Positions 50,934 to 62,976 of a stretch of DNA of 64,000 nt are shown here, in pieces (positions within the stretch are counted from its first letter, which is position 1; each line of letters starts with the position of its first letter). Source of the DNA: Castanea sativa (lineage: Eukaryota; Streptophyta; Magnoliopsida; Fagales; Fagaceae); contig NC_134013.1 of assembly GCF_040712315.1 (NCBI RefSeq), positions 64,015,501-64,079,500 of the forward strand. Direction: 5' to 3'. The notes beneath the pieces are model-generated. The model saw only the letters and a program-made list of their open reading frames with translations. It was not told where the DNA came from and ran no database searches. A program made the position numbers and the translations under genes.

Positions 50934-53414
50934 ATAACTGAAATTGAGAAGAAATCATTTGTAAGGAGCAGGCGTGTAGGGAGAGAGAAAGAGAAGGAGA
51001 AATTTAAGGGCCCTACTACCGTTAAGCAAACGAGCACCCACATTCAGGCCGACATCCCACAACCACAATTGGTAAAGGCATTTTAAATAGACTAAAATTT
51101 AGATTTGGTTGTTTTGGTTTGATTGATTTGATGGTGTTTGTGATGAAGGTTGAACCGGCTCCGCAAGAATCATATGCTAGCATAGGTATATTTCTTTGAA
51201 TAGAAAAACCAAAACTTCACTTCTCTCGTCTCCCTCTCTCCGAATATGTATAATAGTCTTCTCTGGAATAACCCCAATTCCCAGATCCAATTGTATTATT
51301 CTAATTCAATTCGGTTCTCTCACTCTGCCTTTCCTTCTTCCAGCGATAGTATTCTGCTTGGAATGTTCCATCTCCTTCTTAAAGTTGTTTTTCCAAGCCT
51401 CCCTCTAACCCAATCGAAGCGTGATTCGATTACCTTGATTTAACACTTTTAATTTAGGTTTTGATTATTTTTACTCTCTAAAGCTTTACTATTTGTGTGT
51501 CTCTCTACCAACAAACTAAATGTTGTATTAGACACTTGATTCTAGCACTTCAAATATATTTCCAATTTATATGATTCTCGATTTCTTTCATTTACTTGAA
51601 TATCAGATCAGTATTTCCTGCAAAAGAAGTTGGGTATATAATCTCTACAAAATCCCCTCTTAATAATTTGCTTTAAATATTTTGTTGCTGATGTAACTAA
51701 CAAAAAATTTTGTTACTTGCATGCAAATTGTTTGATAAAATACCTGACTATTTTTTTTTTTCCCAGAATTTGATTGATTCTGTACAATGTCCATTTTGCA
51801 AGTCTTATAAGTAGACATGTATTCTTCTTGCTATAGTATACACATGGTCTGACTAGAGTCAATAAATTAGCAAAGAGGTTTTTTTCCTTCTTCATGTTCG
51901 TATCAATTTACTTTAGATTTATGTGTAATGAACTTCATATGGTAGAATTGTTTTCTTGGTTTTACTGTTATGTGAAATTAGGAGTGTGGGCAAGAAAACA
52001 AAAGTTGAATTGTTTATTTTGTGGTAAGGTTTGGAAGTTTGAGATTTGATTATTGATTGAGTAGAGTGATGGGGATACTGGATCTTTTATATTTGTGATT
52101 GGCATTTGGGAATGGGTTGATAAATTGGATTTGTTATCATTATCATTGTGGTTCAGGATATTTTAAGTTCAAATATTGTTATTTATCAGATGCATCTAAC
52201 ACAGATATATATATGCGGCTGTAAATAATCTCCTCAACAGTTTCCAAGAAGCCTGCATAATCAAAATTGGGGGCTAACAGGAGTATATAAGTAGAGAAAC
52301 CTAGACTATTTGTCTGTTGTTTCGAAGTTTTGAATTTTGTGTTTGTGAGTTGCTTCTTATAAGAGAGAGTGGCATAGCGCCTCATGGATTGAGGTGGCAT
52401 ATTACTCCTTGGCAGCAAATGTATGGTCTTGCTATGCTATCACGAGATTGTCTACACATTTGTATATTCAATTTATCAATAAAGTTTTATCTTTTATCCT
52501 CTAAAAAAAAATAGTGCATCTTAGGAGTAGAACAAATTAGCAAAGCAGGAAGAGCAAATTTATTAGTTTGAATATTTTAAAGTGCTGCAAATGTTCTTTT
52601 TCTATTTTTAGGGTCTTCAAAATTGTTGATAGCTTTCAATATGGCTGTACATGCATAAATGTTTTGTTCATGACTGCTTCGCAGCTTTAAGATTTACAAG
52701 TCATTGAAAACTTGTGTACATGGCCAGATCATCAAATTCCCCAATTCAACGATATATAAATGATCCAGAATGCTCAAAAGGTTTAGTATTAGTGCTCAAG
52801 CTTCAGTTGCATAGTTTTTATTCTACATTCCATCGACTTGTGAACTGAGTTTGTTTTAATGTCTTATTGATAATTTGACAATTTTTTTTTTTTAATAATT
52901 TGAACTGAGTTTATCTTATATATAGTGGTTTTTGTATCTTCCTTTGTCATGAACGAATGAGCTTCCTTGCTGTAGGATTGAATTAAAAATAAATAATAAA
53001 CTGTGGACTTGGCATCAATTTTTTTTTAAAAAAATTATATATAATTAATTTTGCAATATCTTTTCTCAGTTTCTGTTATTGCAATAATTGTCTATGTGTT
53101 GTATTTCTTAGTCAACTACTATAAACTATAAAGTAGTTTTTAAGCGATCCAGTTAGTTATAAAGACAAGTGCGCAAGACAACATGCTTTATATTGGTGTG
53201 GACTATAAATTCAATTATAGTTGAGCATTATAGGAATTCTAATTATGCCCAAATCTGTGTATGAGCTTTGGGAGTATTAATAATAATGTTGTCATTGCCA
53301 TATAGCAACCAAGGAGTGACGTTTATGTGTTATGTGGAGCACCCTATATTTGTAATCAAAGAACATAGGGGCTTTATATGATTATTTGTAATTGTTATTT
53401 AACCAACTATCTTG
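50934..53414. other. No recognised gene; possible LTR-like transcript end
   Basis: Short ORFs here show no domain. At about 52283-52500 the plus strand has GTATATAAGTAGAG, then 200 bp later CAATAAAGTTTTATC and an A9 run. This looks like a promoter plus polyadenylation signal of a decayed LTR, or the tail of a retroposed RNA. I could not find a partner or target duplication. Confidence 0.4.
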
Positions 53415-53439
53415 TGCATTGCACGGGTTAGCGACTAGT
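53415..53439 (+). mobile_element. Helitron-like 3' terminus
   Basis: The sequence GTGCATTGCACGGG can form a short hairpin. It is followed eleven bases later by CTAGT and then A, the pattern of plant Helitron 3' ends (hairpin, CTRRT, host base). I did not find the matching TC-starting 5' end, so the element's extent is unknown. Confidence 0.45.
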
Positions 53440-54106
53440 ATAGATAAAAGTTGAAACATAACATTTGTTATTGTTACACTTCTATTGAACTACATTAATA
53501 GCCACATCATCCACCTATTGTTTAGCTCTCTTTCTTATTTTTTAACTCTTTTTCTTCTTATTTGTATAAAATAAAATTTTAAAAAAAAACGTAAAATAAA
53601 ATTTAAAAAAAAAAACTCTTTTTCTTCTTATTAATTCTTAACTTCTTGTTACACTTTCTCTAACATTTCTCCTCCTTTTACCTTTTCAACTTCCCAATAC
53701 TTCCTAGTACTTTAATATCACTCTTCATCTATCATTTTATAATCCTCATTCATTTTTTACTCTTTTTAATCGCATCCTTTTAGCAATTCTCTCTCCCATT
53801 CTAAGCATATCTGTCTAGCACAAAAATGTTATTTCTCTCTCTCTCTCTCTCAATTTTTTTTTTATTTTAATCTTGCATCTCTACTTTAGGTTAGTTAATT
53901 TTTGTGTTATTTAAAACTCTACTTTTGGTTGATGTGTTTAATTTAGTTTTGTGTTTTTAAGTTTTTTTTTTCCTTTTATTTAATTTCATAGATGTTATCA
54001 TATTGCACTATAAAGATATTATATACAAATATAATGTTAGTCTATTACATAATATAACTTAGATAATTTGGTGCATTTAGCCTGACCCCATCTCTTTGTG
54101 CATGTA
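53440..54106. other. Pyrimidine-rich spacer, no gene seen
   Basis: Repeated CTCTTTTTCTTCTTA-like words and a (CT)n at 53837-53852. At 54079 a duplicate of the phrase TAGCCTGACCCCATCTC marks the broken end of copy E exon 12. Confidence 0.5.
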
Positions 54107-54478
54107 GCCTGACCCCATCTCCATGCAATCCATCGCAGCCCACATGAAGTACCCCTTCACGTTTACTCCCTTTCTGCACTACACGAAGAATTAGAAAATC
54201 TTCTTGACTTTGTTTTACGAAGAAAATTTCTAGTCTGATCCACGCCTATTATTGGTGCTCTCAAAATGTAATATTGTTCATATATCATATATGTAATGTA
54301 AAACTTATGAGCATAGTCTCTAGCTTCTGAAATAGAAAAAAGATGACCAAGAATCTGCTGAATTTGTCCATTATCAAATGCAATCTCTATGGGAATACTG
54401 TCATATTGTTTATCTGGATATCCTGTTGCGAGGCATAAAGAAGAGGGTAAAAAATATATACTTTGAACTTAAACCAAC

Positions 54479-55283
54479 TGTTGTGAAAATACACTGACTA
54501 ACTCAAGATTAAAGAAAAAGAGAAGAAATAATAGACATAAGGATTTACATGGTTCGACAATTGCTTATATCTACTAGTAGCGACAAAAAAAGTTTCATTA
54601 TAAAATAAGGAGATTACAATAGTAGCACAATGACATTCTCATAGGACCTAAGCCTCAAATACACCCTGGGTTCTCTCACAAAGAATAGAGCACCCTATTT
54701 CCAATTTTATAAGAACCCAGTTCATCCAGTCATTATTTTGGTAAAAATTGATGACAATATGTTGCTGGCAGGACCTAAACCTGACTCAGCAAGTGAAATA
54801 ACATGTCTAGCATGCAAACCATTGGGCCACACGCATCTTGTTAGTCAGGAATGAAAAATTAATAAATATAAACCAATTTAAGTATCAAATATATTAAAAA
54901 ATTAAATGGAACATCACGGTTTGACCTCGGTTGAACTTCAGTCTGACCTCCTCTCCCTTTCTCGATTCATTAAACAGTCCAAGTTTCAAAACTATGATTT
55001 GCACTAGTCTTGTAGCTAGCCTCATTCTCTTGTACAATACAATTAAAAAAAATTGTAGCATAGTGTTCATCAAAAAAAAAAAAAACTATAGCATAGTGTA
55101 TATACATACTAACCAAGTCGGCTAATCAATCCTAATACAACTAGGACTTGATTTCTTATATTGCTAGCCACGAAACCAAAACCAAGTAGGACTTGATGTC
55201 CTTGGTTTCCACAACTCAAACAATCCTAACATAAATAAGATTCAGTCAAACCTTTATTGGTCAAGTAAGCCACCGACTCAACA
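54479..55283 (-). repeat. 3' LTR of the copia element, enlarged by an insertion
   Basis: It is 805 bp, against 479 bp for the other LTR. The excess lies at about 54697-54990, plus a local duplication near 55050-55100. Confidence 0.85.
54735..54865 (-). mobile_element. Possible tRNA-derived SINE in the copia LTR
   Basis: On the minus strand, TGGCCCAATGG (A-box-like) is followed about 45 bases later by GGTTTAGGTCC (degenerate B box), spaced as in polymerase III promoters. It lies inside the segment that the other LTR lacks. The insertion ends and target duplication are unclear. Confidence 0.35.
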
Positions 55284-55358
55284 AATCTCCACCTTGGTTT
55301 GAATTGGTCAAGCCTTAAGAACTAACAACTTCGTCGCCACAACCATAGCCCCTAAGGA

Positions 55359-56430
55359 CTATAACAAGCTACAAACATTGACTAAGTCCAAGCAATGCTT
55401 GAACTTGTCCTTTGGAGTCAGCTTCGTCAACATATTAGCTACATTCTTCGAAGTGTGAACCTTCTCAAGAAAAATTTCTTCTATAACAATCAACTCCCTT
55501 ATTTTTTGAAACTTTACAACAAGATAAACCCAATGTTTTGCCAAGTAAATGACACTCTGACTGTCACAATGCAACTAAACTCAACCTTGGTTCAAATCAA
55601 GCTCTTTAATTAGCCCATCCAACCACAGTGCTTCCTTTTTAGCTTCATCTCCAGCCATCTACTTAACTTCAGTAGTAGACATGGCTATTATGAATTGTAA
55701 TGTGGATCTCCAATAGATAGGTCTGCTTGACAATGTGAAAATATAACCATCCACATTGTCTGCGTAATCTGCATCCACATACCCTACCACTAAATTATCA
55801 CCATGTTGCCTTACAAACAAGATCTCATGTTTCGAAGTACCTTTCAAGTATCTGAATATCCATTTCACTGCATTCTAATGCTCTTTACCAGGATTTTCCA
55901 TGCACCTGCTGATAGTACTTACTACATGAGCCAAATCCAGCTTAATGCAGACCATCCATACATCAAACACCCAATAGCACTTGCATTTGGGACCTTTGAC
56001 ATGTTTTCAACTTTCATGTCAAACTCATTGTGCAAAGCAGACTTTCTCCTGTCAACCTCACACATGCTCTTAGCTGCAATTACCATATCATCCCGCTTTC
56101 TAAACATGTCCACTTGCAACCCATTGGTTTCTTTCTCTTTGGAAATTCTGACAATTCTCAAATATTATTCTTATTCAAGGATTTCATCTCCTCTTCCTTC
56201 TACTTGTCCTTTTCAAGGCTATCAATTGATTCTTGAAATGTGGAAGGATCCTCGCTACTGATTGGTAAACAATAAAAAGAAAGATCCTTGAAACCATACC
56301 TAACCGATGGTCTTTTGTTGCGTTTAGGCCTGTCTGATTTTGTACTGTGAGGTTGCTTTTCTAGTTGAGACTCCACCTCATCTAGCTCCAACTGCAAAAT
56401 TGATTTACCGTTATCACTACTACTTCCCAC
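55359..56430 (-). pseudogene. copia reverse transcriptase and RNase H
   Basis: Minus-strand pieces: 56430-56200 is the Lys/Pro-rich linker before reverse transcriptase; about 56190-55922 has FPKRKKPMGCKW and then DDMVIAAKSMCEVDR, so the part in between is deleted; 55868-55659 has MKWIFRYLKGTSKHE and GYVDADYADNVDG; and 55574-55359 has the RNase H end MHCDSQSVIYLAKHW and FKHCLDLVNV. Stops and the internal deletion remove function. Confidence 0.85.
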
Positions 56431-56553
56431 TACTTAAGATTCATCTTCCTTTCTGAAAGCTTTTATTATAGACTTTTCGTCAAAGGCAACATCTCTGATT
56501 ATCACGACTTTTTTTGCAATCGGATCCCAAAGCTTGTATCCCTTTACATCTTT

Positions 56554-58460
56554 CTAAAACCCAAGAAAGTTGCACTTATTTGATTCTAAATCAAGCTTTG
56601 ACCTTTCTTCACTAGGAATATGCACAGAGGTAGGACACCCAAAGATCCTTATCGAAGAATAATCAACTTCTTTTCTAGTCCAAACCTCTTCAACAACTTT
56701 CCCATTGTTAGGATATATGTGAATCATGTTAGGAACATATGTCAATATTTTATGTAATTGGCTAATCCTTTGACAAAACGCACTTTACTTGTAATTTGGT
56801 AGATTTAGGATGTGTTTAATGCTTCAAGAAATAAGGTTTCAAGTTCAAGTGTTAAAGCCATGCAAGTCTATCCAAGAATCAAGTGAAGAAATGTTGGATT
56901 TTAAAGCACGACAGCTAGTATCTATCAAGGCTTAAAAGGTTGTTCTAGTTCGTGGCTCGACAACTGCTCGATAGATAGGGTATCTATCGAGATTTATGAA
57001 AATAATTTTTTCAGATCTGATTTCATTCCAATCCGTGAATGTATGTTTGGGCTTTCTTTTCTCATAACCCTAAATATATATAAGGATTGTTTTAAGGGCC
57101 GTCAAAGGTTGCTCAAGTTGCTCGTGCGTATATCAAAATTTTTTTATGCAAATTGTAATTGAAGACAGAATTTGCCCTAGTTCTTCTTTCTCTTGAAGAA
57201 ACTGTTGTGTTTGTACATCGTAGGGTTTTGTAACCAAAGAGCTTTGTGATCTTCATCGTGTGATGAACTGAAGAACTTTGCAACTAGCATCCTTCTCAAG
57301 TTGGTGATCAAGTCGCGTACTGGGATCCACACATCTATTGGTTAATCACGTACTGGGAGCCGTGCATTAAGAGGAGAGATTGTCACTACAGAACAAGTCC
57401 AATTGGGTATTGGGATAAGAGTTTAACTATAGGTTGGTATAAGGTACTGGGATTCCTTTATTTGTAATCGCTTGTTGTGATAATAGTGAATTCTTGGGAA
57501 TGGTGACCTTAAAATCACCCGGTAGAGTTTTTGCCTCGGAAGTTTTCCCCATTCGTAAACAAATCATTGTGTCAACTTTCTTTTCCACTGTATTATATTT
57601 TAGTTGGTGATTTGTTTGTGTTGCCACGTACATTGCATGCTAATTTGATTAATTAATAAACTTGGGTAATTAATCAATTAATTCATCACAAGGGGTCAAT
57701 ACATTTTTAGTCTATCACCCATCAAGTGAAAAACTAGGTGATCAGTTAATGTAACAAACCATATTCACAGCTTTAGCCTAGAAGACCTTAGGAAGCCCAA
57801 CATTCAGTCTTATGCACCTAGCTATTTCTCTAAGTGTTCTACTAAGCCTCTCAGCTCTTCCATTTTTTTGAGGTGTTCTTGGCACCGTAAAGTGCCTCCT
57901 GATGCCATGCTTTTCACAAAACCTCAAGAACTCTTTATTCATGTACTCATTGCCATTATCAATTTTAAGGCACTTGACCATCCCGATTGGTTTTCCATTT
58001 CATCTTTCCACATCTTGAATTTTTAAAAGGCATCAAACTTGTTCTTCAAGAAGTAAACCCAAACTTTCTTGGAATAGTCATCAATTAAACTCATATAATA
58101 CCGAGATCTACCTTTAGAGACAACCTTCAACGGTCCCTAAATATCAAAATGAACATAATCCAAAATACCTTATGTCTTGTGTGTGGAAGTTTTGAATTAC
58201 ACCTTACACTACCTTCCCATAATGCAATATTTACAAAAATCTAATTTGCATGACTGAACTCCAGCCAATAGATTTCTTTTATGCAATTCTCTCAAACTAC
58301 GCTCACCTACATGCCCTAATCACATATGCCACAAGAGTGTATCATCCTGTTCAGATTCAATTATTGCAGTAGCTCCACCTACAATGGTGCTACCAAGCAA
58401 TTTGTAGATATTACCGTCTACTTTCCGTCCCTTCACCATAGCCATAGCATCCTTTGATAC
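56554..58460 (-). pseudogene. copia integrase, split by a solo LTR
   Basis: Minus-strand pieces: about 58400-58300 includes ESEQDDTLLWHM and LGHVGERSL (pre-integrase zinc region); 57981-57778 reads MVKCLKIDNGNEYMNKEF and PQKNGRAERLSRTLRE (catalytic Asp and Glu contexts). A solo LTR then intervenes (56706-57717), and 56700-56554 continues with EEVWTRKEVDYSSIRIFGC. Removing the LTR and one CCCAT copy restores contiguity. Stops occur in several places. Confidence 0.85.
56706..57717. mobile_element. Solo LTR, family 3, 1,012 bp, nested in copia integrase
   Basis: It starts TGTTAGGATATATGTG and ends TTTAGTCTATCA. The flanks are CCCAT at 56701-56705 and 57718-57722 (perfect 5 bp). It contains a TATATATA-like promoter at about 57074 and repeated TATCGAG/CTATCGA words. 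No coding sequence is present. Confidence 0.88.
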
Positions 58461-58464
58461 CTTC

Positions 58465-59229
58465 TGTAAGTGCACAATTGCACCTGGACCTAAAGACAAC
58501 TATGGACTCAGGCCCAACGAGCCTTAAACAATGAAATTTATAGAGTGTGGATCTAAAATCTAGTTAGGGACACTGGAAACTTAATAAACAGGCTAAGATG
58601 TAAAAACACGTGCAAATAGTAAAAGATTATTGCAAAAAAGCTTCCTCGGACATTAGCCGAGGACGGTTTCTGTATTATTTCTCTTTCTTTCTTTTTTGAA
58701 GGTTACAATTCTTAATTTCTTTCTTCGTAATTGATCGATCCCCCTTCTTCTTTGGCCTCTACTCCCTTTAAATACTTATTCTCTTGGTGTTTTATCCACG
58801 TGTTGCCCAAATCTTCCCCTTCCTCCTTGACACCACCTTCTTCCAGTGTTTTAAATAGTAACCAGAAGGTTTTATTCTACTGTTCAGGGGTCACTTCCCC
58901 ATTAATGCGGCCAGGGAGGTAGGTGCAAGATCTTTAATGTGGAGGTGGCAGCTTTTTCTAAGATATTTCTTCAACACTGGTGCCTTTAGAGGGTACGGGG
59001 ATCCCCCCTTTAACCAACAGTCCTTCTAGAGCTCTGTCTTGATCTTTCTAGCGAATCTTTGAGTCCTCTTGGGTCTATCCGAGGAGAAACTCACCCTTGG
59101 ATGTATTCTCGGACTCTTAGCGTATGGGCCGATTTGCAATATTAACAGGCTTTTAATCAAGAACAGATTGGCCCTCCTTGTTAGAGCCCAAAGGTCCAAA
59201 TGCCTGCTCGGGTCCTTTTACTCCCCACA
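58465..59229. mobile_element. Solo LTR, family 1, 765 bp, nested in copia gag-pol
   Basis: It starts TGTAAGTGCACAATTG and ends ACTCCCCACA, flanked by CCTTC (58460-58464 and 59230-59234). The copia frame resumes across it: NGIMKV on one side and SKDAMAMV on the other. It is homologous to 918-1683. Confidence 0.9.
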
Positions 59230-60330
59230 CCTTCATTATCCCATTTTTAAACTTATAGCTAAAACCATTAAAGTCTAGGGTTCCTAACGAAATAAGATTC
59301 TTTTTCAAATCTGAAACATGTCTTACATCCTTTAATGTCCTCACGACATTGTCGAACATCTTAACTTTAACCTATTCCAACAACTTTGCAAACAACATTG
59401 TTTCTCATTAGAACAAAACCACAACTAACTTGTAAGTGTCAAACCAATTCTTGTGAGGTGTCACATGGAACGAACATACTAAATCTAGAACCCAAGAATC
59501 GATCAATCGGTCTACATTTGATGAAACAAAACACAAATCTCGATCTAAATTTGCATCTACCTCCACTACATTAGCAGATCTTGAGGAAACTTCATTGTCT
59601 TCTTCCTTGTCTCTTTTCCACTCTGGATAGTCTCGCCGTATATACCCCTTCTTTTGGCATTTATAGCACTTTATTGTCTTGCTCTTGGATTTGAATCTAC
59701 TATATCCCCTGGTAGAATCGTTATCCCTATCTTTCTCCCTTTCAAGATTTGGATTACCCTTAACCATAAGCCCTTCCCCAGAACGTTCACCCGAATTCTG
59801 TTTTCAATGGTAGTGATCCATCAATACTCCTAAGATCTCTTTAAATTCCAAAGTCTCCTCCCCCCCCCCCCCCCAACATAGGGTTGTAACCAAGTGTTCG
59901 TAGGAAGCCAGAGGTGAGGTCTAAAGCATCATCACCTTATCTTCATCATTGAATTTTATATCAATCCTCAACATGTCGCTAATAACTTGGTTGAATGTGT
60001 TGATGTGCTAAGCCAAATCTGCACCCTCTAGCATCTTAAGCCCATAAAGTTTCCGCTAAAGATTCAATTTATTTGTGAGGAACTTGGACATATAATGGCT
60101 CTCCAACATCAACTATATAGCAGCAGTTGACACCTTATCCATGACATCATTCATAAGCTCATCTACTGGACATAGCTAAATTGCACTCATCATCTTCATC
60201 TCAAGTTCTTCCTACTCGTCATCGGTCACCCTTCTCTGCCATTACTCGAAGTTGCCAATCCTGTCAAACTTAACTATGTCTACCTTGCCAATAGAAGCAT
60301 TAACCTCCATTAGATCAACCAACCTAGAGC
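59230..60330 (-). pseudogene. copia gag and protease
   Basis: The minus-strand gag starts near 60310 (MEVNASIGKVDIVKFDRIGN) and is recognisable to about 59880 through many TAG/TAA stops. Next come a run of C bases (about 59862-59875) and 59767-59408, which holds a zinc knuckle (CYKCQKKGYIRRDYP, with His and the last Cys changed) and the protease start (SWVLDLVCSFHVTPHKNWF, where Asp-Ser/Thr-Gly-like context is lost). 59359-59230 reads LKDVRHVSDLKKNLISLG. It is decayed. Confidence 0.85.
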
Positions 60331-60342
60331 TCTAATACCAAT

Positions 60343-60821
60343 TGTTGTGAAAAATACACCCACTAACGCAATAGTAAAAAAGAGAGAAGAAAATAATGGA
60401 CACAATGATTTACATGATTTGGCAATCGCCTACATCCACAAGTGACGACAGAAAAAGTTCCACTAAAAATAAGGAGATTACAATAGTAGCACAATAACAC
60501 TCTCACAAGTCCCAAGCCCCAAATACACCCTTAGCTCTCTCACAAAGAATAATAGAACATCCTATTGTATTTGCACTAATCTTGTAGCTAGCCTCTTTCT
60601 CTTGTACAACACAATTAAACAAAACCGTAGCAAGGTGTATATATATACTAACCAAGTCGGCTAATCAATCCTAATACAACTAGGACTTGATTTCTTATAT
60701 GGCTAGCCACGAAACCAAAACTAAGTAGGACCTATGTCCTTGGTTTCCACGGCTGAAACAATACTGACATAAATAGGATTCGGTCAAACCTTTATTGACC
60801 AAGCAAGCCACCAACTCAACA
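60343..60821 (-). repeat. 5' LTR of the copia element
   Basis: It starts TGTTGTGAAAAATAC and ends CAACTCAACA. The initiator-tRNA primer site lies directly beside it at about 60325-60340. Confidence 0.9.
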
Positions 60822-61840
60822 CCAACCAACCAACTGTTCTCGGTAACCTAGAATTTGACATTAAAGTACTCTTGCAGTCTTGCTTCATATAAATCAATGC
60901 ATCCCTTAATCCTTGTAAATAGACACAAATTTGACTGCAACCTGGTGTCTAGATTAACAATGAAATAATACGTTTTTAGGGTAAGTCCTTGATTTAAATC
61001 TATTTTGACATGTCAATTTTAAAGAAAATAATATTAACGGATCACCAATGAGTGCCCCATTTCTGTCGACTGTGATAAATATAAGATCTAATTCAAATAT
61101 ATTTGCATGCGTTACATTCTAATTATAAATAATAGAAATCCTCTAGAAGTTGTGTACAAAAAGTTTACCTGTCAAGTTAACGTACTGGTACAGTGGTACC
61201 CAATAAAGCTAGTAGACGTATGAGGTATCGTCTTTATCAAATTGAATGGAACCTGCATAATTGGATGTATAATAATTGACACCAATAAAGACAAATGTCC
61301 CTTTAGCTAATTACTTCTGTAAATTCAGGAAGTCCATCCCTTACCAAAACCATCATAATAAATGGGTAATCTTCAAACATTAATGAGTCCATAAACCTAT
61401 TTTTAGGAGAGTGTTTAATGACTTAATTTATTAAAAGAGGAAACTGATATTATATTTATATATAAAATTGCAAAGATCATTTGTATGTATTTCATTCAGA
61501 GTGACAAACCATCCAACCAAGCTAAGCCATACAACAAACGAACTGCTATAATCCTATCTATAATATACAGCAAGCAACTTGGCCTAGGATTTCATTTCTC
61601 CCTGTTTCTGCTCTCTCCTCTCTCTCAACATCTTTTATTTTTCTTCCTTCTAACTTATAGTTTTTTTAAAATAAACTAACTTTTAACTTTTTAAAATACA
61701 TTTAACATTAAAGTTCTCAAAAATTATATTTTTTTGATAAATACTATGCAAATAAGCTACCAAAAATTAACAATTTCCAAACGGATATATGATAACACTT
61801 CTCAAATAATATGCTATAGCTTTATTGATAAAATTAAAAA

Positions 61841-62607
61841 TGATAGTGACGTTATTTTATGCTGACGGTACGTTAAGAAGTTGACGGAATTATACTTATT
61901 ACATACTGACTGCACGTTAATAAGCTGACGGAAATATACTATCCGTCAGCTATTGTCGTTGACGCCTCTTTTAACGTTCGAGGCCACACCCCTTACGTGG
62001 TGACGTTAGGCTAAAGGAATCAAGATAGCGAAGACTGACGGCCAAGGTGAGAAGGTCCTTAGCTGACGATATCTTTGGAGATGTACCTAGGCTGACGGCA
62101 GCATAGGAGGTGTACTTTGGTTAACGACCTAGGCTGGCGGCAGTATAGGATGTGCATATTGGTTGACGACCTAGGCAGAAAAAGGTTGAAGGGGTGATCC
62201 AACCTCCATTCTTAATCTATCTTGACTTCTACATACGTGAATATAAGGAAAGTTCTTTCGCTACACGTTTGGTCTTAGTCAAAAGGATCCCTATAAGGAA
62301 AAGAGCTCTATACGATATGCAAAGATCCGCGAATTGCTCTTCTAAAAGGAAAGTACTTCCTCGCCAAGGCGTTTATTTCGGCTCTACACCACTATATAAA
62401 CCCCAAAAACCCTCATGACAAAAGGTACGCACTATTACCTCAACTCTGGCACTCTAGGGTTGTTCTAAAGACTCTAACTTGATCGTCGGAGGGTCTTTGG
62501 CCGGCACCACACCGGTGCTCTCTGTCGATCACCTACTTTCTCTTCGCAGGTGTTGCTTCAATCGGAGGAGTACTCGCAGCTCACTGGTGATTTCTTCGCC
62601 ATCATCA
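61841..62607. mobile_element. Solo LTR, family 4, 767 bp
   Basis: It starts TGATAGTGACG and ends GCCATCATCA. The AAAAA flanks (61836-61840 and 62608-62612) and the uninterrupted ATTAAAAACAATG in the homologous segment of copies C and D confirm the insertion site. Its repeated TGACGG words recall the gypsy LTRs at 14274 and 23622. It contains a TATATAAA box at about 62392 and no gene. Confidence 0.85.
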
Positions 62608-62976
62608 AAAAACAATGTTTACATACGTAAACATTTGATGAGCAATGCATGGGGGAGTTTGTGACCCTTCAAGCCGATAGTTATTGAATTTAAAACATAA
62701 AAAGTAAAGGAAAAAAAGTCGATAAGTTTTTACAATGAAGAATTGAAGATGGCCAACGAGAGTGAATCACATTATTTGTTATTATTATTATTAAGAGAAT
62801 TACAAAAGATCAATTCAAAGAGAACGGAGCTGTTTAGGCTCAACTCAAACCCACAGTGCTTGGAATACTCCAAAGCGAAAAGGTTCGAATTTATTATGAT
62901 AATTAAGAAGGTTGGAACTAATTGTCACACAAGCAAATTGGTCTGCATATGATATCTGGGTTAACACATCTTAAGT

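Larger units (their letters stand above)
54479..60821 (-). mobile_element. Ty1/copia LTR retrotransposon (Tnt1/Tork-like)
   Basis: The LTRs at 54479-55283 and 60343-60821 both start TGTTGTGAAAA and end CTCAACA. A perfect duplication CCAAC flanks them (54474-54478 and 60822-60826). On the minus strand, TGGTATTAGAGCTC next to the right LTR is a primer site for initiator methionine tRNA, and CCAAGGTGGAGATT next to the left LTR is the polypurine tract. Gag, protease, integrase, reverse transcriptase and RNase H remnants occur in copia order, all with stops. It is interrupted by two solo LTRs (56706-57717 and 58465-59229), and the left LTR carries an extra insertion. Confidence 0.93.
54107..61520 (-). 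pseudogene. GH1 beta-glucosidase copy E, split by a copia element
   Basis: Exon 12 fragment (54107-54173), exon 11 (about 54318-54422), then after the copia element exon 10 (about 60827-60943), exon 9 (about 61039-61070), exon 8 (about 61168-61398) and a short exon 7 stub (about 61505-61520). Exon 12 is truncated and begins with a local duplication. Exon 11 lacks its donor. Exon 8 has small insertions and lacks part of the DLVKGS region. Exons 1-6 are missing; the sequence passes directly into the common downstream segment of the next unit at about 61680. Confidence 0.8.
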
